DNA of 64,000 nt from Solimonas flava DSM 18980 (GTDB lineage Bacteria; Pseudomonadota; Gammaproteobacteria; Nevskiales; Nevskiaceae): NCBI RefSeq assembly GCF_000426685.1, contig NZ_AUFV01000013.1:78738-142737 (forward strand), in the 5' to 3' direction. A program made the position numbers and the translations under genes. Below the pieces are notes generated by a model, which made no database searches, was not told the origin of the DNA, and worked only from the letters and a program-made list of their open reading frames with translations. Every line of letters starts with the position of its first letter. Positions within the stretch are counted from its first letter, which is position 1. Below, in pieces: positions 59,335 to 64,000 of this stretch.

Positions 59335-60906
59335 ATGAGCGATCACGACAGCGACGCGGCCAGCAGCAGCTCGCGCCGTGCCTTCCTGCGCCGCCTGGCG
59401 CTGGCTTCGGCCGGCGCGGCGGCCGGCGCCGCGAGCTTCGATCTCGCCGCCGCCGCGCCGGTGCAGCGCCGCGAAACGCGGCACTGGGACGCGAGCACCG
59501 ACGTGCTGGTGGTCGGCTCCGGCGCCGGCGGCATTGCCGCGGCGATCGACGCGCGCCGCGCCGGCGCCGAGGTGCTGGTGCTCGAAAAATTCCAGGTGCC
59601 CGGCGGCTCGTCGAGCATTTCCGGCGGCGTCTGTTACCTCGGCGGCGGCACCGCGCTGCAGAAGGCGCTGGGCTTCAGCGACAGCGTCGAGGCGATGCAC
59701 GACTACATCATCGCCGCCAGCGGCCTGCACGCCTCGCCGGAAAAAGTGCAGCGCTACTGCGAGGGCAGCGTCGAGCATTTCGACTGGCTGGTCGGCAACG
59801 GCGTGGTCTACGCGCAGAAGTTCTCCGACGAAAAGGAGATCTCGATTCCGGACGGCTCGCTGTACTACTCGGGCAGCGAGCGCGTCTGGCCGTTCCGCGA
59901 GCGCATCCCGCCGGCGCCGCGCGGCCACGTGCCGCCGTCGCCGCACCTGATCGGCGGCCGCGATCTGATGCACGCGCTGCTCGACGCCGCGCAGCGCGCC
60001 GGCGTGCAGTTGCGCACGCGCCAGTCGGCCGAGCGCCTGATCGTCGAGGCCGACGGCAGCATCGCCGGCGCGATGGTCGTCGACGAGCGCGTGCCGGGCA
60101 GTCCGAAGACGCTGGCGATCCGCGCGCGCCGCGGCGTGGTGCTCGCCGCCGGCGGCTTCATCCACAACCGCGAGATGGTGCAGCGCTTCGCGCCCGAGCT
60201 GTACGCGTGTTCCGCGCCCTGGGGGCGCGGCGGCGACCTCGGCATCGGCATCCTGATGGGCATGGCGGTCGGCGGCGCCGTGCAGCGCATGCATCACGGC
60301 TTCGTCGTCATTCCGATCTACCCGCCCGAGGACATCGTCAAAGGCATCATCGTCAACGCGCGCGGCCAGCGCTTCGTGCCGGAGGACGGCTACTACGGCC
60401 TGCTCGGCCACGAGATCGCCTTCCACCAGGACGGCCGCGCCTGGCTGATCGCCGACGATGCGATCGCCTACAAATGGGACGACTTCCGCCTGCCGGTCGC
60501 GGCCACCGCGCCGAGCATCGCCGAGCTCGAAACGCGCCTCGGCATGCCGCCGGGCGCGCTGGTGCAGAGCGTCGACTACTACAACGCGCACGCGCGCGAT
60601 GGCGCGGACCCGCTGCTGCACAAGGCGGCGAAGTTCGTCGCGCCGCTGGGCCGCGCGCCGTACACCGCCTACGACCTCTCGGTGCAGAACGTGTTCGCGC
60701 CGGTGCACACCTTCGGCGGCCTGCAGACCGACGTCGACGCGCGCGTCATCGGCGCCTTCGGCGATCCGATTCCCGGCCTCTACGCCGCCGGCCGCACGGC
60801 GGCGAGCATTCCGGTCGCCCCGTACATCGGCAGCGGCATCTCGGTCGGCGACGCCAGCTTCTTCGGCCGCCGCGCCGGCCGCCACGCCGCGCAGCGCAAG
60901 GTCTGA
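59335..60906 (+). CDS. Tat-exported FAD-dependent KstD-like flavoprotein
   Basis: 523 residues. A twin-arginine signal SRRAFLRRLALAS (Arg14/Arg15) leads the protein across the inner membrane, folded with FAD. FAD-binding GSGAGG at 61-66 and VLVLEKFQVPGGSSSISGGV; C-terminal LYAAGRTAASIPVAPYIGSG, the FAD/substrate motif of 3-ketosteroid dehydrogenase/fumarate-reductase-like flavoproteins. A cytochrome c gene begins 5 bases after its stop, so it may pass electrons to the cytochrome in the periplasm. Substrate unknown. Confidence 0.87.
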   Translation: MSDHDSDAASSSSRRAFLRRLALASAGAAAGAASFDLAAAAPVQRRETRHWDASTDVLVVGSGAGGIAAAIDARRAGAEVLVLEKFQVPGGSSSISGGVCYLGGGTALQKALGFSDSVEAMHDYIIAASGLHASPEKVQRYCEGSVEHFDWLVGNGVVYAQKFSDEKEISIPDGSLYYSGSERVWPFRERIPPAPRGHVPPSPHLIGGRDLMHALLDAAQRAGVQLRTRQSAERLIVEADGSIAGAMVVDERVPGSPKTLAIRARRGVVLAAGGFIHNREMVQRFAPELYACSAPWGRGGDLGIGILMGMAVGGAVQRMHHGFVVIPIYPPEDIVKGIIVNARGQRFVPEDGYYGLLGHEIAFHQDGRAWLIADDAIAYKWDDFRLPVAATAPSIAELETRLGMPPGALVQSVDYYNAHARDGADPLLHKAAKFVAPLGRAPYTAYDLSVQNVFAPVHTFGGLQTDVDARVIGAFGDPIPGLYAAGRTAASIPVAPYIGSGISVGDASFFGRRAGRHAAQRKV

Positions 60907-60911
60907 AGCCC

Positions 60912-61328
60912 ATGAACCATCCGCTCGTGAAAACGCTCCTGCTCGCCGCCGCGCTCGGCGCCGCGCTGCCGGCCGCATCCGCATCCGCCGACGCACCGGC
61001 AGCGGACGGCACCGTCGCCGGCGACGCGGCGCGCGGCCGCAAGGTCTTCTTCCAGTGCCGCACCTGCCACTATCCGGAGAAGGCCTACGGCAACCACAAC
61101 GGCCCGAACCTCTACGCCATCTTCGGCCGCAAGGCCGGCACGCGCGAAGGCTATGCGTACTACTCGGAGACGATGAAGAACGCCGGCTTCGTGTGGACAC
61201 AGCAGCTGCTCGACTTCTGGCTCGCCAACCCGAAGACCTTCCTGCCCGACAGCTCGATGGTCGTGTTCGCGACGACGCCGCAGGAGCGCGCCGACCTCAT
61301 CGCCTATCTGCAGCAGTTCCACGACTGA
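60912..61328 (+). CDS. Periplasmic class I cytochrome c
   Basis: 138 residues. Sec signal peptide (TLLLAAALGAALPAASASA), haem attachment CRTCH with Cys49, Cys52 and His53, and a probable Met ligand in PDSSMVVF (about 115). GPNLYAIFGRKAG is typical of class I cytochromes c. It lies 5 bases after the Tat flavoprotein, which it probably oxidises. The haem is periplasmic. Confidence 0.95.
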   Translation: MNHPLVKTLLLAAALGAALPAASASADAPAADGTVAGDAARGRKVFFQCRTCHYPEKAYGNHNGPNLYAIFGRKAGTREGYAYYSETMKNAGFVWTQQLLDFWLANPKTFLPDSSMVVFATTPQERADLIAYLQQFHD

Positions 61329-61346
61329 GAAAACGCTGAATCCATC

Positions 61347-61446
61347 CGTCATCGCGAGGTAGCGCCGCGGCCGCGGCGCTCCGGAGCAGTCGCCGGCGCA
61401 GGGCGCGACCGGATGGCTTCGTCGCCCGCAGCGCCTCGCGATGACG
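61347..61446. repeat. Dispersed palindromic repeat, copy 3 (100 bp)
   Basis: CGTCATCGCGAGG at 61347-61359 and CCTCGCGATGACG at 61434-61446; interior related to copy 1 at 9071. It lies between the convergent cytochrome c and membrane-protein genes. Confidence 0.85.
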
Positions 61447-61484
61447 GAATGCGGACTTAGTCAGACCTGCCCTGGCCGCCCCGC

Positions 61485-62126
61485 TCACGGCAGCGCGTAG
61501 AAGTGCCGCAGCAGCAGATGCGCCGGCAGGTACAGCAGCAGCGGAAAGCCGACGAGCGCGATCAGCAGCCAGGCCCGGGCCGGCATCCAGCGCTGCGGCG
61601 CGTCGTCGGAAAGGCCGTAGACGTAGTTGATGTTGACCGGCGCCAGGCCGCGTCGCGTCGACGGTGGCGACGGCGGCGGCATGAAGAAATAGCAGACCAG
61701 CACCAGCACGGTGGCGATCGCGGTCCAGACCGGCAGCGCGCGCGGATCGTAGCCGGTGCGCGTCAGCAGCCACAGCAGCAGCAGCGGCAGCCAGCCGTGG
61801 AACAGCGACAGGCCGCGCAGGAAACGCGAGCGCTGGCGGTCGAACATGTAGTCGGTCATCCCGCTCAGGCGTCCGCCGGCCAGGCGCACCGCGAAATCGA
61901 GCAGCCAGAACATCTGCGGCAGCAGGATGCCGACCGTCGGGATCGACAGCAGCAGCGCGTTCTCCGTCCACACGCCGGCCAGCGTGAACAGCAGCGCGAC
62001 GTCGCAGAAGTAGAGGAAGTTGGTCGGCCCGTAGCGGCGCAGATAGACCGGCAGCAGCACCGCCATGAAGGCGGTGTAGCCGAGCTTGAGCAGCAACGGG
62101 ATCGGCGCGTGCGCGGCGAGGTCCAT
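61485..62126 (-). CDS. Polytopic membrane protein of unknown function
   Basis: 213 residues with about six hydrophobic segments (LLLKLGYTAFMAVLLPVYLR, FLYFCDVALLFTLAGVW, LLSIPTVGILLPQMFWLLDF, LSLFHGWLPLLLLWLLT, AIATVLVLVCYFFM, WLLIALVGFPLLLYLPAHLL). Shared motifs with small membrane-associated enzymes (YMFDRQRSRFLRGLSLFHGW, INYVYGLSDDAPQRW). I do not recognise its family. It lies 38 bases from the end of the palindromic repeat; the GST gene upstream points the same way. Confidence 0.65.
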   Translation of the reverse strand: MDLAAHAPIPLLLKLGYTAFMAVLLPVYLRRYGPTNFLYFCDVALLFTLAGVWTENALLLSIPTVGILLPQMFWLLDFAVRLAGGRLSGMTDYMFDRQRSRFLRGLSLFHGWLPLLLLWLLTRTGYDPRALPVWTAIATVLVLVCYFFMPPPSPPSTRRGLAPVNINYVYGLSDDAPQRWMPARAWLLIALVGFPLLLYLPAHLLLRHFYALP

Positions 62127-62243
62127 GGACGTTCGAAAGGAGCGAGGCCGGCCGACCATAGCAAGCCGCGCCCGCGCGCGGCCACCGGAGCGGCCGCCGG
62201 GCAGCGGCCGCGCCGGCAACGCGGCGCGACGCGCCGACCTGCC

Positions 62244-62897
62244 TCAGTCGCGGTCCGGTGCGCCGAGCGGAAAGTACGACCGGTACGGCCGCGCCTCATC
62301 GACGCAGCGCGCGAACGACGGCCGCGCCAGCAGGCGCCGGCGGTAGGCGATCACGTTGGCGAACTTCGGATCGATCGCGTGCGTCCAGTCGGCGTAGAAC
62401 AGCGACGGCGCCGCCGCGCAGTCGGCGAGGCTGAAAGTCTCGCCCGCCGCCCAGGTGCGCTTCGCCATCACGCCGTCGAGCCAGGCGTACGAGGTTTCGA
62501 GCATCCGCCGCGCCTCGTCGACGCCGTACGGATCGCGATGGGCCTCGGGGCGCAGCGCGTTGTAGACGACGCGCCCCTGCGGCGTCATGACGTAGTTGTC
62601 GAAGAAGCGATCCATCATCCGCACGTCGAGCGTCGCCTGCGGGTCGTCCGGGATCAGCGACACCGGGCCCGGATGGAAGCGCTGCAGGTGCTCGATGATG
62701 ATCGTCGATTCGAGCACCGTGCGGCCGTCGTCGACCAGCAACGGAAAGCGCTTGATCGGCCACAGCGCCACCAGTTCGGCGTCGACGGCCGGCGTGCCGA
62801 CCTGGCGGTATTCGAACGGCGTGCCGTTCTCGTAAAGGGCGATCAGCACCTTGTGGCAGTACGACGAGAACGGGTGTGCGTAGAGTTGGAGGGACAT
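62244..62897 (-). CDS. Glutathione S-transferase family protein
   Basis: 217 residues from the ATG at 62897 (another ATG lies six bases upstream). N-terminal thioredoxin-fold segment QLYAHPFSSYCHKVLIALYE with Ser near 10, a cis-Pro loop KRFPLLVDDGR and LESTIIIEHL; C-terminal helical domain with DRFFDNYVMTPQGRVVY. Transfers or binds glutathione; could be a dehalogenase-like or isomerase-like member. Likely in a two-gene unit with the VOC gene 14 bases upstream. Confidence 0.9.
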   Translation of the reverse strand: MSLQLYAHPFSSYCHKVLIALYENGTPFEYRQVGTPAVDAELVALWPIKRFPLLVDDGRTVLESTIIIEHLQRFHPGPVSLIPDDPQATLDVRMMDRFFDNYVMTPQGRVVYNALRPEAHRDPYGVDEARRMLETSYAWLDGVMAKRTWAAGETFSLADCAAAPSLFYADWTHAIDPKFANVIAYRRRLLARPSFARCVDEARPYRSYFPLGAPDRD

Positions 62898-62911
62898 CGG
62901 CATTCCTTTCC

Positions 62912-63403
62912 TCAGCCTGCGTAGGCACGGCGCAGCGCCGCGAGATCGAGCTTCTGCATCGGCATCAGCGCCGCCATCACGCGCTCGGTTGCGGCTGGCG
63001 CGCCGGTGATCCATTTCACGATGTCGGCCGGCACCACCTGCCAGGACACGCCGTAGCGATCCTTCAGCCAGCCGCACTGCCCCGCGCTGCCGCCATGCGC
63101 CGCCAGCGCCTGCCAATAGTGGTCGATCTCGTCCTGCGTGGCGCAGTCGATCTGAAACGAAACCGCCTCACTGAAATGGAACTGCGGGCCGCCGTCGAGC
63201 GCGGTGAAGTGCTGGCCGTCGAGTTCGAATTCGACCGTCAGCACCGAGCCGGGCGCGTGGCCGTGAATCTCGCGACCGGCCTCGGTGTAATACGACGTCG
63301 CGATAATCCGCGAGCTCGGGAAGATGCCGGTGTAGAAGCTCGCGGCAGCCTCGGCCTGCCCGTCGAACCACAGGCAAGGGGCAATGCGGCATTTCAAGCT
63401 CAT
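62912..63403 (-). CDS. VOC-family (PhnB/3-demethylubiquinone-type) protein
   Basis: 163 residues from the ATG at 63403. Begins RIAPCLWFDGQAEAAASFYT, the PhnB-like VOC start, with later metal-site positions around GHAPGSVLTVEFELDGQHFT and FSEAVSFQIDCATQDEIDHY. Structures of this group bind metals or substrates but the activity is unclear. It lies 14 bases upstream of the GST gene and is likely co-transcribed. Confidence 0.88.
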   Translation of the reverse strand: MSLKCRIAPCLWFDGQAEAAASFYTGIFPSSRIIATSYYTEAGREIHGHAPGSVLTVEFELDGQHFTALDGGPQFHFSEAVSFQIDCATQDEIDHYWQALAAHGGSAGQCGWLKDRYGVSWQVVPADIVKWITGAPAATERVMAALMPMQKLDLAALRRAYAG

Positions 63404-63813
63404 CCTGGTCTCTCCTGACCCCGGCGGACCGGCCGGCACGGGCATGGCCATGCGCCATGCCCTGATACGTCGAACGAGCCGGGCCGGAATCGACATCAGG
63501 GCCGAGGTACGGGCGTCGATTAAATGAAAAGCAGGTCGGACGGCACCGTGTTCGATCCGAATCAGGCGGCGGCCGCCTGATTCAACACAGCAGTAGAGCG
63601 TTTCCGAAGGTTGCGCAGGAGAAGACAGCGGATCATGGCGTAGACGGTCGGACCGTCCGGGAAACAAAGTCGATAACCAGCGTGAGCGAGGCAAAAGCTC
63701 GTTGCGAACGTATGGCGCTCCCGGCGCGGATATCCATGAAGGCTCGGCCTGCATCGCGGGCCCTCGACGAAGCCGAATGTACGACTGCAACGGTAATCCC
63801 CCCGCCGAATAGC
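63404..63813. other. Intergenic region, no gene called
   Basis: No convincing complete gene. The minus-strand segment about 63540-63660 reads [20 protein letters not shown] and could be a fragment of a transposase C-terminus, but this is too short to assign. The rest carries nothing I recognise until the IS end at 63814. Confidence 0.4.
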
Positions 63814-64000
63814 TGACGTCAGAAGTGGAATTTTCTCGTAATCTTTCCCGAGGAGGTTCCATGAAGAAGTCTCGATTCACCGACAGCCAGATCATTGCAG
63901 TCCTGAAGCAGGCGGAAGCCGGCACGCCCGTGCCGGAGTTGTGCCGCGAGCACGGCATCAGCTCGGCGACGTTCTACAAGTGGCGCAGCAAGTTCGGCGG
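63814..64000 (+). mobile_element. Left end of an IS3-family insertion sequence (truncated by window)
   Basis: TGACGTCAGAAGTGGAATTT at 63814 is a plausible terminal inverted repeat, based on its place about 47 bases before the transposase start. The right end is outside the window. Confidence 0.65.
63861..64000 (+). CDS. IS3-family transposase OrfA (3' partial)
   Basis: ATG at 63861, AGGAGG just upstream. The start [20 protein letters not shown] and the HTH part [20 protein letters not shown] are diagnostic for IS3-family OrfA (helix-turn-helix_21/IS51-IS407 type). It binds the IS ends; fusion with OrfB by frameshift would follow beyond the window. Confidence 0.92.
   Translation, partial: MKKSRFTDSQIIAVLKQAEAGTPVPELCREHGISSATFYKWRSKFG

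Overview
The window is high-GC DNA from a proteobacterium. The gene mix suggests a steroid-, terpene- or hydrocarbon-degrading gammaproteobacterium of the Nevskiales/Solimonadaceae type: paired DUF1302/DUF1329 envelope proteins, a KshA-like Rieske oxygenase, two KstD-like flavoproteins, an Ltp-type aldolase with its DUF35 partner, several CaiB/BaiF proteins and acyl-CoA ligases. The order-level guess is inference. Coordinates and domain calls were read from the sequence and its translations, without database searches.

Layout. 1-6277 is the right end of a Mu/P2-like prophage: SGNH-esterase tail fibre, tail protein, baseplate J, DUF2313 protein, collar-type fibre protein, a structured RNA segment, a DNA adenine methylase and a serine-recombinase remnant. 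It ends exactly at the 3' end of tRNA-Arg(CCG), the probable attachment site. 6453-15923 is a minus-strand catabolic region (SDR, DUF1329, DUF2505, rubredoxin, TetR, amidohydrolase, CaiB-like protein lacking the usual catalytic Asp, SRPBCC protein, acyl-CoA ligase). 16019-19958 is a hybrid kinase/response-regulator phosphorelay. 20041-22176 encodes three exported proteins, one made of 15-residue repeats and one with an ADYC motif. 22766-26503 holds two alpha/beta hydrolases (one carrying a palindromic repeat inside its reading frame) and the Ltp/DUF35 pair. 26614-34300 has an HD hydrolase, two small proteins, a sirtuin, a beta-propeller-like exported protein, a fused double CoA-transferase and an amidohydrolase-2 protein.

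34442-35971 is a mobile patch: a REP-associated transposase (RAYT) between inverted REP copies, then a single integron-type gene cassette with a well-formed attC and no integrase in view. 38843-41438 is a bufferin-type RiPP operon (BufA precursor, DUF692 MNIO maturase, DUF2063 partner, DoxX), divergent from an AraC regulator.

42594-62126 is the main catabolic island. It has MFS, DUF1329 and DUF1302 genes with an AraC regulator; a TetR protein with a histone-H1-like tail; a translationally coupled chain (3-hydroxyisobutyrate-dehydrogenase-like protein, PQQ dehydrogenase, KstD-like flavoprotein); SDRs, ferredoxin, aldehyde dehydrogenase and a membrane protein. Divergent from these are a Rieske oxygenase, rubredoxin, a Tat-exported flavoprotein and cytochrome c. 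The window closes with GST and VOC genes and the left end of an IS3-family element.

Three repeat families are dispersed here: a 76-100 bp element bounded by CGTCATCGCGAGG/CCTCGCGATGACG (three copies), a CCCTCTCCC...GGGAGAGGG palindrome family (four or five copies), and the REP pair around the RAYT gene.
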